From contig JAKLKQ010000009.1 in NCBI GenBank assembly GCA_023150555.1, forward strand, positions 16,669-80,668: a stretch of DNA of 64,000 nucleotides, given 5' to 3'. The stretch comes from Planctomycetota bacterium. Lineage in GTDB: Bacteria; Planctomycetota; SZUA-567; H5-PLA8. The notes below the pieces were generated by a model. That model did no database searches and had not been told where the DNA came from. It saw nothing but the letters and a program-made list of their open reading frames with translations. Each line of letters opens with the position of its first letter. Within the stretch, counting starts at the first letter, position 1. Shown here piece after piece: positions 54,313 through 62,953 of this stretch. The position numbers were made by a program, and so were the translations under genes.

Positions 54313-54382
54313 AGGAAATCCGTTTCGGCGCGTATAATTTCTGACACCTCTATCCGAACTACTTTCGACAAGGAGTCCTTCC

Positions 54383-55195
54383 ATGCGCTACGCCATCGTG
54401 CTGCTGGCCGCGAGCCTCCTTTCGTCCGGATATGTTCACGCCGCCGACGAACGCGCGAAGGACGCGGCTCCCGCCGTCGAGATGCTCGAACCGGCCTTCT
54501 CCGCGCCGGGCGGCAAGGCGCGGATGACGTTCAAGGTGAAGGCCAGCGGCGGCGTTCTGCTGGGCACGGAGATCCTCAAGCTCAGCGTCACGAAGTGGAC
54601 GGACGACAAGGGCACCGACCTGGGCACCAAGGATGCGTCGGCCTTCTACGGCAACGTCACGTGCATGACCAGCGGCTCAGGCAACGAGACGGAAGTGACG
54701 CTGGCCGCCAAGACCGGGCCCGCCACCGGCGCGGCAACGATGACGCTCGAAGGCGCGCTGCCCTTCACTCTCGGCCTGGATCTCCAGGAGGGCCAGGCCA
54801 AGGACGTGAAGATCGAACAGGGCGCGTCCTTCAAGGTCGGGCCCTACGACTTCAAGGTCGTGAAGATCGAGCCGACCAAAGACATGCTAGGCGGCGCGAT
54901 CACTGAAGGCCAGCGCGTGACCTTCAGCTTCGACTCGCCGGTGCAACTGCGCAGCTTTGACTTCCTCAAGACCTTCACCTTCGCGACGGCCGACTGCAAG
55001 GCGCATCCCAGCGCGCTAAAGAACTTCGTGGGCTCTTCGAGCAAGGGCGGCGAGCACACGCTCTCCGTCGCTCTGCTGCCCAGCGAAGCGCCGCTTACCG
55101 TCAACTGGGCGGTCTACGGCAAGATGGAGACCTGCACGCTGGCCCTGACGCACAGCGGACCTTTCGCCCCCATCGCTCAGCCGGGCGGCAAGTAA
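54383..55195 (+). CDS. secreted protein, unknown
   Basis: This 270-residue protein has a signal peptide (MRYAIVLLAASLLSSGYVHA) and a beta-rich mature part built of Thr/Val/Lys-rich strands (for example ARMTFKVKASGGVLLGTEIL and FKVGPYDFKVVKIEPT), probably one or two Ig-like domains. There are two Cys in the mature region that could bond. AAGGAG lies before the start. No family is recognised. It lies 70 bases after the anti-sigma-like gene on the same strand. Confidence 0.6.
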   Translation: MRYAIVLLAASLLSSGYVHAADERAKDAAPAVEMLEPAFSAPGGKARMTFKVKASGGVLLGTEILKLSVTKWTDDKGTDLGTKDASAFYGNVTCMTSGSGNETEVTLAAKTGPATGAATMTLEGALPFTLGLDLQEGQAKDVKIEQGASFKVGPYDFKVVKIEPTKDMLGGAITEGQRVTFSFDSPVQLRSFDFLKTFTFATADCKAHPSALKNFVGSSSKGGEHTLSVALLPSEAPLTVNWAVYGKMETCTLALTHSGPFAPIAQPGGK

Positions 55196-55258
55196 GCCGA
55201 AATACTCGTTTCACTCCAATGGTTGATCGGCGATCCGCGGCGGACCTACGCGAGTAGG

Positions 55259-55822
55259 CTACTTACGCGACATCTCCCGGCGGACTTCCTCAGAGGTAAG
55301 GTAGTGTAGCGGCCGCTCTGTCGTTTCGGCAATACGCTTGGCCGCATCCAGATACTTGTCCTTGTTGCCGCTGGCGAGCACCAGCGGCTCCTGGCCTTTT
55401 ATTCGTAGCCGCAACACGGAAGAACTGGACCCGATCGCAACCAATTCCACGGCATCGATCTCGTCGAACGACCATTGGCGCTCTCGCTTGAGCCCCTTCT
55501 TGAAGAAAAGGATGCGTTCGGATTTGAAGAAGACGATTCGAACGGCCTTTGCCAGCAAGATAATACCGACCAGGCCCAAGGCCACCGCGTAAAAGAAAAT
55601 GGGCGCCACGACCGCAGCAACAGGTGTAAATTCAAATTCGCCCGAGAAGCCAGCCACAAGAACGGTTATCGTCAGGATGCCGAGGCCGATGAAAAAGAGA
55701 CCAAACCATTCCTCGGAACGGGAACTCCCGAAGACGAGACGGTTATCCAGTTCGCCGCGAAATTCGAACAATACTGTGTATCCGTAGGGCGTGCGGCAAA
55801 CATCGCCACACGCCCCTACCAT
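55259..55822 (-). CDS. small membrane protein with PH-like domain, unknown
   Basis: This is up to 187 residues with two helices (FGLFFIGLGILTITVLVAGF and PIFFYAVALGLVGIILLAKAVRIVFF) and a cytosolic, PH-like strand-rich C-terminus (ERILFFKKGLKRERQWSFDEIDAVEL). The G+C is lower than the local average. The first ~17 codons overlap an extragenic hairpin (55784-55819), so the true start may be a TTG near 55771. Function unknown. Confidence 0.5.
   Translation of the reverse strand: MVGACGDVCRTPYGYTVLFEFRGELDNRLVFGSSRSEEWFGLFFIGLGILTITVLVAGFSGEFEFTPVAAVVAPIFFYAVALGLVGIILLAKAVRIVFFKSERILFFKKGLKRERQWSFDEIDAVELVAIGSSSSVLRLRIKGQEPLVLASGNKDKYLDAAKRIAETTERPLHYLTSEEVRREMSRK
55784..55819. repeat. extragenic hairpin (GTAGGGCGTG type)
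   Basis: GTAGGGCGTGCGGC (55784-55797) pairs with GCCACACGCCCCTAC (55805-55819) over 14 bp, with one bulge or mismatch, around a 7-nt loop. It resembles dispersed GTAGGGGCG-type palindromes found in many bacterial genomes and overlaps the annotated start of the gene at 55259-55822. Confidence 0.6.
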
Positions 55823-55829
55823 GGCTGTG

Positions 55830-56174
55830 TCAGGCGGTCTTGACCGGCGCTCCGCCGCCGAACCCTAGGATCGGATAGAAGATAAAGCCCAACAACAAGA
55901 GGCCTACGGCAAAACCCGTGCCCTTGCCGTAGGCGGTTGCGACCTTCTCGCTCACCAGCCAGCCAACGTACAGTGCAACGAGAATATTGATGACAGGGAT
56001 GAGGAAGAGGATAATCCACCAGATCGGCTTGTCGGCCACCTTGAGCATGAAAACTATATTAAGGAAAGGGATGATCAGCATCCACGCGTCGTCGTACCCC
56101 ATCTTCGCGAAGGTCTTGTACATCCCCACGAAAATCAAGATAAGGATTAAGAGACTAATGAGGGCGCCAAACAT
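55830..56174 (-). CDS. DUF5684-like four-helix membrane protein
   Basis: This 114-residue protein is almost wholly hydrophobic with three or four helices (ALISLLILILIFVGMYKTF, AWMLIIPFLNIVFMLKVA, WWIILFLIPVINILVALYVG and VGLLLLGFIFYPILGFG). The pattern PFLN...FLIPVIN with polar turns matches DUF5684, often near signal peptidases; function unknown. AAGGAG lies seven bases before ATG 56174. Confidence 0.65.
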   Translation of the reverse strand: MFGALISLLILILIFVGMYKTFAKMGYDDAWMLIIPFLNIVFMLKVADKPIWWIILFLIPVINILVALYVGWLVSEKVATAYGKGTGFAVGLLLLGFIFYPILGFGGGAPVKTA

Positions 56175-56287
56175 CGCGGTCTCCTTTTCTCTCCCAGGAA
56201 AGTTGCAATTTACTTGCGGGGCTTATAGCGTTTTCGGTAAATGTCAGCAAGGGGCCTCTGGCCAAATTTTACGCACCTGCTCCGGCC

Positions 56288-59023
56288 CTACTTCTTTTCC
56301 GCCAGGTCCTTGTTGCTGAGCATCAGCGTCTCGGCGGTGGCGCGGGGGCGCGCGCCGGCGCGGTATTCGCCACACTGCTGCAGGAGCTTGGCCACCAGCG
56401 CGGTCCAGCCGGTCTGGTGGCTGGCGCCCAGGCCGGCGCCGCTGTCGCCGTGGAAATATTCGTAGAAGAGCACGTGGTCGCGCCAGTGCGGGTCGCGCTG
56501 GTGCAGGTCGCGGCGGCGGTGGGCGGGGCGCTCGCCACCCGGGCCCTTCAGGAACAGCGCGGTCAGTCGCCGGGAGAGTTCCGTCGCAATCTCCCACAGC
56601 GTCAGATACTGCCCGCTGCCGGTGGGGCATTCGACCTTGAACTCGTCGCCGTAGTAGTGGTGGAAGCGCTGCAGGGATTCGATCAGCAGGTAATTCACGG
56701 GCATCCAGATCGGCCCGCGCCAGTTGGAGTTCCCGCCGAAGATGCCGCTGGCCGACTCGCCGGGTTCGTAATCGACGCGGTACTCGGTGCCGTTTACGTC
56801 GAAGATGTAGGGCTCGCGCTCGTGGAACTTCGACAGAGACCGCACGCCGTAGTCGCTCAGGAACTCGGCGGGGTCCAGCGCGCGCTTGAGCAGGCACTTC
56901 ATGCGGTGCCCGCGCAACAGCGAGAGCAGGTGACGGTGGCCGGAGCCTTCGACCTGCCAGCGCGAGACCAGCTTCGCCATCTCGGGGCGTTCGCGCAGGA
57001 ACCAGTCCATGCGCCGGCGGAAGCGCGGCAGCCGCTCCAGCAGCTCGGGGTCGATGGTCTCGACGGCGAACAGAGGCGTCAGGCCCACCATCGAACGCAC
57101 GCGCAGCTTAACGAACGCGTCGCCGCCCTTTTGGTCGGGCAGGTGGAGCACGTCGTAGAAGAAGCCTTCTTTCTCGCTCCACAACTCGATGCCGGCCTCG
57201 CCCATGTTGTGCATCGCCAGCGCGATGTACATGAAGTGCTCGTAGAACTTCGTCGCGACGTCCTCGTAGGCCGGATCGGTGCGCGCCAATTCCAGCGCGA
57301 TGGCCATCAGGTTCAGGCAGTACATGCCCATCCACGCGGTGCTGTCGCTCTGCTCCAGGTGCCCGCCGGTGGGCAGCGGCTGACTGCGGTCGAAGACGCC
57401 AATGTTGTCCATGCCCAGGAAGCCGCCTTGAAAGACGTTCTTGCCGTCGGCGTCCTTGCGGTTCACCCACCACGTGAAGTTCAGCAGCAGCTTGTGGAAG
57501 ACGCGCTTGAGGAAGTCCGTGTCCACGCGACCGGTCATCTTCTGTTCGATCTTGTACACGCGCCAGCAGGCCCACGCGTGCACCGGCGGGTTGACGTCTC
57601 CAAAGGCCCACTCGTACGCGGGGATCTGCCCGTTGGGATGCATGTACCAGTCGCGCAGCAGCAGCAGCAGCTGGCGCTTGGCGAAGGCCGGGTCGACGAG
57701 CGCCAGGGGGATGCAGTGGAAAGCCGTGTCCCACGCCGCGAACCACGGATACTCCCACTTGTCGGGCATGCTCAGAACGGAGTTCGCGTCGAAGTGCGGC
57801 CACTCGCGGTTGCGGCCGCTCTTTCGTCCGGGCGGCGGCGGCGGCTGGCTCGGGTCGCCGTCCAGCCAGTCGCGCACGTCGTAGAAGTACCACTGCTTGG
57901 TCCAGAGCAACCCGGCGAAGGCCTGGCGCTGCACGTCCTTCTCGTCACTGTCCAGCGCCGCCGGCTGAAAGCCCGCGTAGAACGCATCGGCTTCTCTTTT
58001 GCGTTCGTCGAAGAGTTGCTCGAACTGCGCAAACGGGCGCTTAAAGTCCTCGCGCGTCAAACGCAGGCGCACCTCGGCGCTCTTGCCCGCCTCGATCTCG
58101 AAGCGGTAGTGCGCGGCGGCCTTGGTGCCCAGGCGTTCGGGGTGCACGGCGTCGTCGTGGCCGTGCACGACGAAATCGTTGATGCCATCCTTCGCGCAGA
58201 GCGAAGCGTTCTGCCCGCCGAAGAGCCGCGCGAAGTTGGTCTCGTTCTCGCAGAAGAGCAACTGCGGCTCGCCGTCGCAGTACAGCACGTAGCGCCCCTG
58301 CTTCGCGTGATCGGTGACGATGTGGTTCGAGCCCGCGGCATTCAGGCACGGGCGCGGCGTATCGTCGCGGCCCCACGACCAGGTGTTGCGGTACCACAGC
58401 GTCGGCAGCAGGTGCAGCGCGGCCTTCTCCGGCCCACGGTTGTGCGCGGTGATGCGCACCAGCACGTCCTCTTCCCCGGCCTTGGCGTACTCGACAAAGA
58501 CGTCGAAGTAGCGATTCTCGGCGAAGGCGCCGGCGTCGAGCAGTTCGAACTCGGGGTCCTTGCGCCCGCGCCGCGCGGTCTCGCGGACCAGCGCGTCGTA
58601 GGGGTACGCCGCCTGCGGGTACTTGTAGAGCGCCTTCATGTACGAATGGGTGGGCGTGTTGTCGAGGTAGAAGTACTCCTCCTTCACGTCCTCGCCGTGG
58701 TTGCCCTGGTTGCCGGTGACGCCGAAGAAGCGTTCCTTCAGAATCGGGTCTTGCCCGTTCCAGAGCACGGGCGCAAAGCAGAGGATCTGGTGGCGGTCGC
58801 AGATGCCCAGCAGGCCGTCCTCGTTCCAACGGTAGGCGCGGCTGCGCGCGTGGTCGTGCGGGAAGTACTCCCAAGCCGTGCCGCCGGGGCTGTAGTCCTC
58901 CCGCACCGTGCCCCAGGCGCGTTCGCTCAGGTACGGGCCCCAGTGCTTCCAGTCCGCGGCGCGGCTGGTGGTCGCGTCGAGGCGGTGGTGCTCGGGCGTG
59001 CTCGGTCCGGACGTGGCGCTCAA
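56288..59023 (-). CDS. GH63-like glucosidase
   Basis: This 911-residue protein has an N-terminal beta-sandwich domain and a C-terminal (alpha/alpha)6 barrel of the GH63/MGH type. Conserved blocks are [48 protein letters not shown] and [19 protein letters not shown], with the carboxylates expected of inverting alpha-glucosidases. The substrate may be a glucosylated glycerate, mannosylglycerate or alpha-glucan; sequence alone cannot tell. The start is TTG 59023 with AAGGAGG upstream; the longer frame (59167) crosses the start of the divergent gene. Together with the debranching enzyme at 59329 it suggests storage-glucan or solute turnover. Confidence 0.8.
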   Translation of the reverse strand: MSATSGPSTPEHHRLDATTSRAADWKHWGPYLSERAWGTVREDYSPGGTAWEYFPHDHARSRAYRWNEDGLLGICDRHQILCFAPVLWNGQDPILKERFFGVTGNQGNHGEDVKEEYFYLDNTPTHSYMKALYKYPQAAYPYDALVRETARRGRKDPEFELLDAGAFAENRYFDVFVEYAKAGEEDVLVRITAHNRGPEKAALHLLPTLWYRNTWSWGRDDTPRPCLNAAGSNHIVTDHAKQGRYVLYCDGEPQLLFCENETNFARLFGGQNASLCAKDGINDFVVHGHDDAVHPERLGTKAAAHYRFEIEAGKSAEVRLRLTREDFKRPFAQFEQLFDERKREADAFYAGFQPAALDSDEKDVQRQAFAGLLWTKQWYFYDVRDWLDGDPSQPPPPPGRKSGRNREWPHFDANSVLSMPDKWEYPWFAAWDTAFHCIPLALVDPAFAKRQLLLLLRDWYMHPNGQIPAYEWAFGDVNPPVHAWACWRVYKIEQKMTGRVDTDFLKRVFHKLLLNFTWWVNRKDADGKNVFQGGFLGMDNIGVFDRSQPLPTGGHLEQSDSTAWMGMYCLNLMAIALELARTDPAYEDVATKFYEHFMYIALAMHNMGEAGIELWSEKEGFFYDVLHLPDQKGGDAFVKLRVRSMVGLTPLFAVETIDPELLERLPRFRRRMDWFLRERPEMAKLVSRWQVEGSGHRHLLSLLRGHRMKCLLKRALDPAEFLSDYGVRSLSKFHEREPYIFDVNGTEYRVDYEPGESASGIFGGNSNWRGPIWMPVNYLLIESLQRFHHYYGDEFKVECPTGSGQYLTLWEIATELSRRLTALFLKGPGGERPAHRRRDLHQRDPHWRDHVLFYEYFHGDSGAGLGASHQTGWTALVAKLLQQCGEYRAGARPRATAETLMLSNKDLAEKK

Positions 59024-59120
59024 GGAGCCTCCTTGGGTTCGGCGCGGCCTGCCTTGCGGAATGTCGAAACCCCAGGGTATCATTCCCAGCCGATTCGCCA
59101 ACGGAAAGCGGAGGCGCCCC

Positions 59121-59336
59121 ATGGAACTGCTGCTCGCGATCGGAGCCGTCGTGATGATGGCGCGCATCGCCAGCTACGAGAACGAGTCCGCACTTACGTG
59201 GGGCGGCCTGACGGGCTTCGCCGTCGCCGCATCGTTCCTGATTCCAATACCTTACTTGCGCGTGATCATCGCGGTGGTCGCGGTCTTCATCTTCTATTTC
59301 GTCCGGAAGCTGGCGCCCAAATCGGGACCTAAGTAA
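59121..59336 (+). CDS. small membrane protein, 71 aa
   Basis: This 71-residue protein has two helices ([14 protein letters not shown] and [33 protein letters not shown]) and a short basic tail. GGAAAGCGGAGG precedes ATG 59121. Family unknown. It is divergent from the GH63-like gene and overlaps the convergent debranching-enzyme gene by 8 bases. Confidence 0.55.
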   Translation: MELLLAIGAVVMMARIASYENESALTWGGLTGFAVAASFLIPIPYLRVIIAVVAVFIFYFVRKLAPKSGPK

Positions 59337-61323
59337 GTGCGCGCGCCTGGAGCAGCGCCGCGACGCTCCACGCTTGCGCGAAGCACCCGCGCGGCTGGTG
59401 CGGCGCGTCGCCGTCGAAGATCTCGCTGACCTGGTTCAGGCCGGCGCGGTCGAGATTCCGGAGCAGCGCGGCCAGCACCTCGCGCAGGTGCGCCTTGCAC
59501 TCGGGATCCTGCGCGTGCACGTTCGCGTAGGCCTGCGCGTAGGGACCGATCAGCCAGGCCCAGACGGTGCCCTGGTGGTAGGCGCCGTCGCGTTCCTGCG
59601 GACCGCCGGTGCAGCGCCCGCGGTACTCGCTTTCGCCCGGCGCCAGGCTGCGCAGGCCGAAGGGCGTCAGGAGTTTCTCGGTCACCGCATCGACCACCGC
59701 GCGTTCCTGCTCGGCCGGGAGCATGCGGAAGGGCAGCGCTACGGCCAGGATCTGGTTTGGGCGCAGCGACGCGTCGGGCGTGCCGTCGGGGCGGATGCAA
59801 TCGAAGAGGCAGTTGCGCTCGGCGTTCCAGAAGGCCGCGGCAAAGGCCTTCTGCACGCGGTCGGCGCGCCGCGCGTAGGCCACAGACTCCAACGCGCGCC
59901 CGCAGCTCTTCTCCAGGTCCGCCAGGACGCGTAGCGCGTTGTACCACAGCGCGTTGATCTCGACGGGTTTGCCCATGCGCGGCGTCACGACCCAGTCGCC
60001 GACCTTCGCATCCATCCAGGTCAGCTGCACGCCGGGCTCGCCTCCGGTCAACAATCCGTCGCCGTCGGCGTGGATGCCGTAGCGCGTACCGTCGACGTGC
60101 CGCGCGACCATCTGCTCCAGCACGGGCAGCAGTTCCCGCACCAGGGCCGCGTCGCCGCTGTGCTTGTAGTAGCGGTACAGCGCGTCGAAATACCACAGCG
60201 AGGCGTCGATAGTGTTGAACTCGGGCTGCTCGCCTTCGTCGGGAAAGCGGTTGGGGATCATCCCGCCGTCTGCGAACTCGGCATAGGCGCGCAGGATCGA
60301 CCGCGCGTCGCTCTGGCGCCCGGCCTCCAGGCAAAGCCCCGGCAGCGCGATCAGTGTGTCGCGGCCCCAGTCGCCGAACCATGGGTAGCCGGCGATCACC
60401 GAGCGCCCGTCCTTCTTTTTGCCCTGCTTGTCCGTCCATTCGCGCCGCACTACGAAGGCGTCGGCGGCCAGCAGCAGCCGGCGCGTGACCGCGTCGGCGC
60501 CCGGCAGCGCGCCGGCCACCAGCGAACGCCTGCGGCGTTCGCGCAGCGCCAGGTCCCCGGCCTCCGCGTAGTCGGTGGGCTTCAGCGCGGCGATGAAGCC
60601 TGCGTCGTGCCCGGCCTCGAGTTCCAGGCCCAGCGCGCCGGGCTTGAAGAGGTCCTCGCGGCAGTCCAGGCCGCGTTCGCGTTCGATGCGCAGTTCGAAG
60701 TTGCGGTACCAGTCGGGTTCGTGGCGGTAGCCGCCGTTGGAATGCCCCAGCCACAGCGCGGGCATCGAGGCGAAGGGCCGGAAAGCGACGCGCCCCTGCT
60801 CGATGCGCGCGCGGCGGTCCCACAAATCGGTCTCGTGCGTCGTCGCGTGGAAGTCGCGGAAAGCCAGGAACGGGCGCAGGAACAGCGCGGCGCGGCGCGC
60901 CCCGGAGAGCAGGCGGTAGCGCAGCACCGCCGCGTCAGTGCCGTGCACAAGAAAGAACTCGCGTTCAACGACGCAGCCGTCGACCTCGTAGGTCCAGACC
61001 GGCCAAGGATCGAGGCGAAAGCCGACGAGCCTCGTGTGCCCGTCGGGGTGCACCGCGCCGGGATACTCGTGCGAGGACAGCGCCAGCGGCTGGCTCTTGA
61101 TGACCAGCTCCTCGTCGAGCGCCGCCAGGAGCACGCGGCGTTCAACGGGGGGCTTCAGGGCGGGCACCAGCAGGCCGTGGTAGCGGCGCGTGCGCGGCCC
61201 GGCCACCGTGCCGCAGGCGAAACCGCCCAGGCCGTTGGTCTCGAGCCACTCGCGGGAGAGCGCCTGCTCGTAGTCGGCGCAGATCTCGCGGGGCAGATCC
61301 AGGATACGCGACTGCTCGTTCAT
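59329..61323 (-). CDS. amylo-alpha-1,6-glucosidase / glycogen debranching enzyme
   Basis: This 664-residue protein has a beta-rich N-domain (EWLETNGLGGFACGTVAG, RTRRYHGLLVPAL) and a C-terminal GH133-type (alpha/alpha)6 barrel. Barrel blocks are GYPWFGDWGRDTLIALPG (acidic catalytic residues), DASLWYFDALYRYYKHSGD and RDGAYHQGTVWAWLIGPY. It hydrolyses alpha-1,6 branch points of glycogen. The TA flank of the second MITE-like element lies only 9 bases upstream of ATG 61323, so the promoter must lie inside or beyond the insertion. Confidence 0.9.
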   Translation of the reverse strand: MNEQSRILDLPREICADYEQALSREWLETNGLGGFACGTVAGPRTRRYHGLLVPALKPPVERRVLLAALDEELVIKSQPLALSSHEYPGAVHPDGHTRLVGFRLDPWPVWTYEVDGCVVEREFFLVHGTDAAVLRYRLLSGARRAALFLRPFLAFRDFHATTHETDLWDRRARIEQGRVAFRPFASMPALWLGHSNGGYRHEPDWYRNFELRIERERGLDCREDLFKPGALGLELEAGHDAGFIAALKPTDYAEAGDLALRERRRRSLVAGALPGADAVTRRLLLAADAFVVRREWTDKQGKKKDGRSVIAGYPWFGDWGRDTLIALPGLCLEAGRQSDARSILRAYAEFADGGMIPNRFPDEGEQPEFNTIDASLWYFDALYRYYKHSGDAALVRELLPVLEQMVARHVDGTRYGIHADGDGLLTGGEPGVQLTWMDAKVGDWVVTPRMGKPVEINALWYNALRVLADLEKSCGRALESVAYARRADRVQKAFAAAFWNAERNCLFDCIRPDGTPDASLRPNQILAVALPFRMLPAEQERAVVDAVTEKLLTPFGLRSLAPGESEYRGRCTGGPQERDGAYHQGTVWAWLIGPYAQAYANVHAQDPECKAHLREVLAALLRNLDRAGLNQVSEIFDGDAPHQPRGCFAQAWSVAALLQARALT

Positions 61324-61334
61324 GGGGTCACCTA

Positions 61335-61608
61335 GCAGCCCGCTGAAAAAGGGTCGAGGCCGCGTTGCGCGGGATTTTCGAACTGAACGAGGCCCGCGAA
61401 GCGGAGCCGTAGCGAGAAGCTACGGCGAGCGTAGCGAAACGAAGTTCAGGACGAAAAGACCCGCAACCCTTTGGGCAGCCTCGTCTTGCGATCCGGACCG
61501 GCGTTGCGTTTCGTTGCGGCGTATCTTCTCGATACGCCTCGACTCCGCGCGCCTTGGTCCGAATCACAATCCAAGGCTGCGCGGCCAGACCCTTTTTCAA
61601 TGGACTGC
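61335..61608. mobile_element. MITE-like element, copy 2 (274 bp)
   Basis: This copy is similar to the element at 51826-52095 over its whole length and in the same orientation. It has flanking TA (61333-61334 and 61609-61610) and inverted ends that differ slightly (left GCAGCCCGCTGAAAAAG, right CTTTTTCAATGGACTGC). Internal stem-loops are kept, with several paired changes. A four-base net length difference and scattered substitutions show that the copies are not a recent duplication. No transposase frame. Confidence 0.8.
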
Positions 61609-61610
61609 TA

Positions 61611-61767
61611 ACAGCATAAGTATATGAAAAACATAACGTTACAAGCTCGAAAAACGTTGCGCCTGTGCCGCTTGTGGGTCTCGAAAAAGACAGAAAGGAA
61701 CCCCCAGAACGCTCGCAATATAGGGAGGATGCTGCTAAACTTCGTGAATAAAAGGGAGGAATAACCT
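61611..61767 (+). other. leader of the selenoprotein gene
   Basis: This 157-base, A+T-rich gap between the MITE-like element and the selenoprotein start is expected to hold the promoter; CAATATAG (about 61715-61722) could be a -10 element, with no clear -35. GGGAGGA lies eight bases before ATG 61768. Confidence 0.4.
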
Positions 61768-62862
61768 ATGAATACGAAGGCCGCAGGCTGGGCCTTGGCC
61801 CTCGCCCTGAGCTGCGCGACCGCCGCGTCGGCCGCGACGGCCGAGCCGTGGGACAAGGACGTCGGCAACGAAGCGCCGAAGCTGATCGCCGCCGGCTGGG
61901 TCGGTACGCCGGTGTCGCTCGAAGCCGTGAAAGGCAACACCGTCGTTCTAGCGTTCTGGAACGGCGACATACCCTGCTGAGGCGGGCCGGGCCCCTACTT
62001 GACCGGTCTGGTCAAGGACTACTACCAGTACAAAAACACCCATAACGTGACCTTCATCGGCATCTGCACCAGCACCGTCGCAACGGTGGACTCGATGCAG
62101 AAGCAGGTCGAGACTTACGGCCTTAAGCCTTTCGCGAACATGCTGGACAGCGGCGGTGCCACCGCGGCCGCTTACGGCGTCAGCAAGACCAGCGCCTTCC
62201 GCCTGGTCGTGATCGATGGCGACAGTAAGATCGCCTACAACGCCAGCCGCGGCTGGCACTGGACCAGCGGGCCCGACGCCGGCAAGTACATCCACCAGAC
62301 GCAGCTCGAGAAGAGCCTGAAACAGTTCCCCGGCATCTTGAAGATCAAGGAAGCCGACATCCCCGACTCGATGAAGTACGCCGCACACCTGTACGACCTG
62401 CAGCAGTTCGGGCTGCTGGAGGAGGAGATCCAGAAGGCGGTGGCGAAGGACAAGTCCGGCCAGGCCGAAAGCTTCGCCATGATCATGCGCGACCGCGTCG
62501 CCGACCATCGCAAGGGCCGCCTGCAGCAGATCCAGGAACTCTCGAAGGCCGAGCCCGTGCAAGCCTACCGCGAAGCCATCGCCTTCGTGGCCGCCTTCCC
62601 CAAGGCGCCGGAGATGGCCGAAGTGCGCACGATCGGCAACAAGCTGATGAACGACGCCAAGGTCAAGAGGGAGTTGAACGCCGAGTCCGGCTACCAGCGC
62701 TTCCTGGTCCCCGAAATGCGCAAGGCGACCACCATGAAGCAGTTCAAGACCAAGGTCCTGCCGCTGCTGGACGGCTACCTGAAGACCTACGGCGACACCG
62801 AGTTCTCCAAGACGGTACAGGCCGCCGTCGATGGCAACCGCCAGGCACTGAGCAACTACTAA
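61768..62862 (+). CDS. secreted thioredoxin-fold selenoprotein (TGA = Sec71)
   Basis: This is a 364-residue protein read through the TGA at 61978-61980. A signal peptide (MNTKAAGWALALALSCATAASA) is followed by a redoxin domain. The active-site region is FWNGDIPC-U-GGPGPYLTGL, where other TlpA/AhpC-type proteins have FW-x3-C-x2-C-x4-PxL: Cys70 is followed directly by Sec71, and Sec aligns with the second Cys of CxxC. The frame stays open for 294 codons after the TGA, with clear redoxin features (FIGICTST, SAFRLVVIDGDSKIAY) and a helical C-terminal domain (about 180-364). A SECIS-like hairpin lies 17-36 bases past the TGA. TGA is a normal stop elsewhere, so recoding is local. A nonsense mutation is the alternative; I find Sec far more likely. 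Confidence 0.85.
61998..62016 (+). promoter_or_regulatory. bacterial SECIS hairpin (GGUCU apical loop)
   Basis: CTTGACC (61998-62004) and GGTCAAG (62010-62016) form a perfect 7-bp stem closed by the loop GGTCT. In E. coli fdhF the apical loop contacted by SelB is also GGUCU. The loop starts 24 bases after the TGA, within the spacing known for bacterial SECIS elements. The hairpin lies in the coding frame, as bacterial SECIS elements do. Confidence 0.85.
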
Positions 62863-62894
62863 GCGGACACGGAGCGAAGTTCACCGCTACGACG

Positions 62895-62929
62895 AAGGCG
62901 GCCCGTTTTGGGGCCGCTTTCTCTTTTTT
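62895..62929 (+). terminator. rho-independent terminator
   Basis: The stem AAGGCGGCCC/GGGCCGCTTT (62895-62904 with 62911-62920) with the loop GTTTTG is followed by CTCTTTTTT. It lies 33 bases after the selenoprotein stop and before the convergent xylulokinase gene. Confidence 0.85.
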
Positions 62930-62953
62930 GACCGTTGCTTCAAATGAGAGGCC

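Noticed and set aside
61768..61980. Reading the first 70 codons as a complete short secreted protein or as a pseudogene fragment
   Set aside because: The domain would be cut in the middle of its active site, the downstream frame is intact for 294 codons, and a SECIS hairpin follows the TGA; recoding explains all three.
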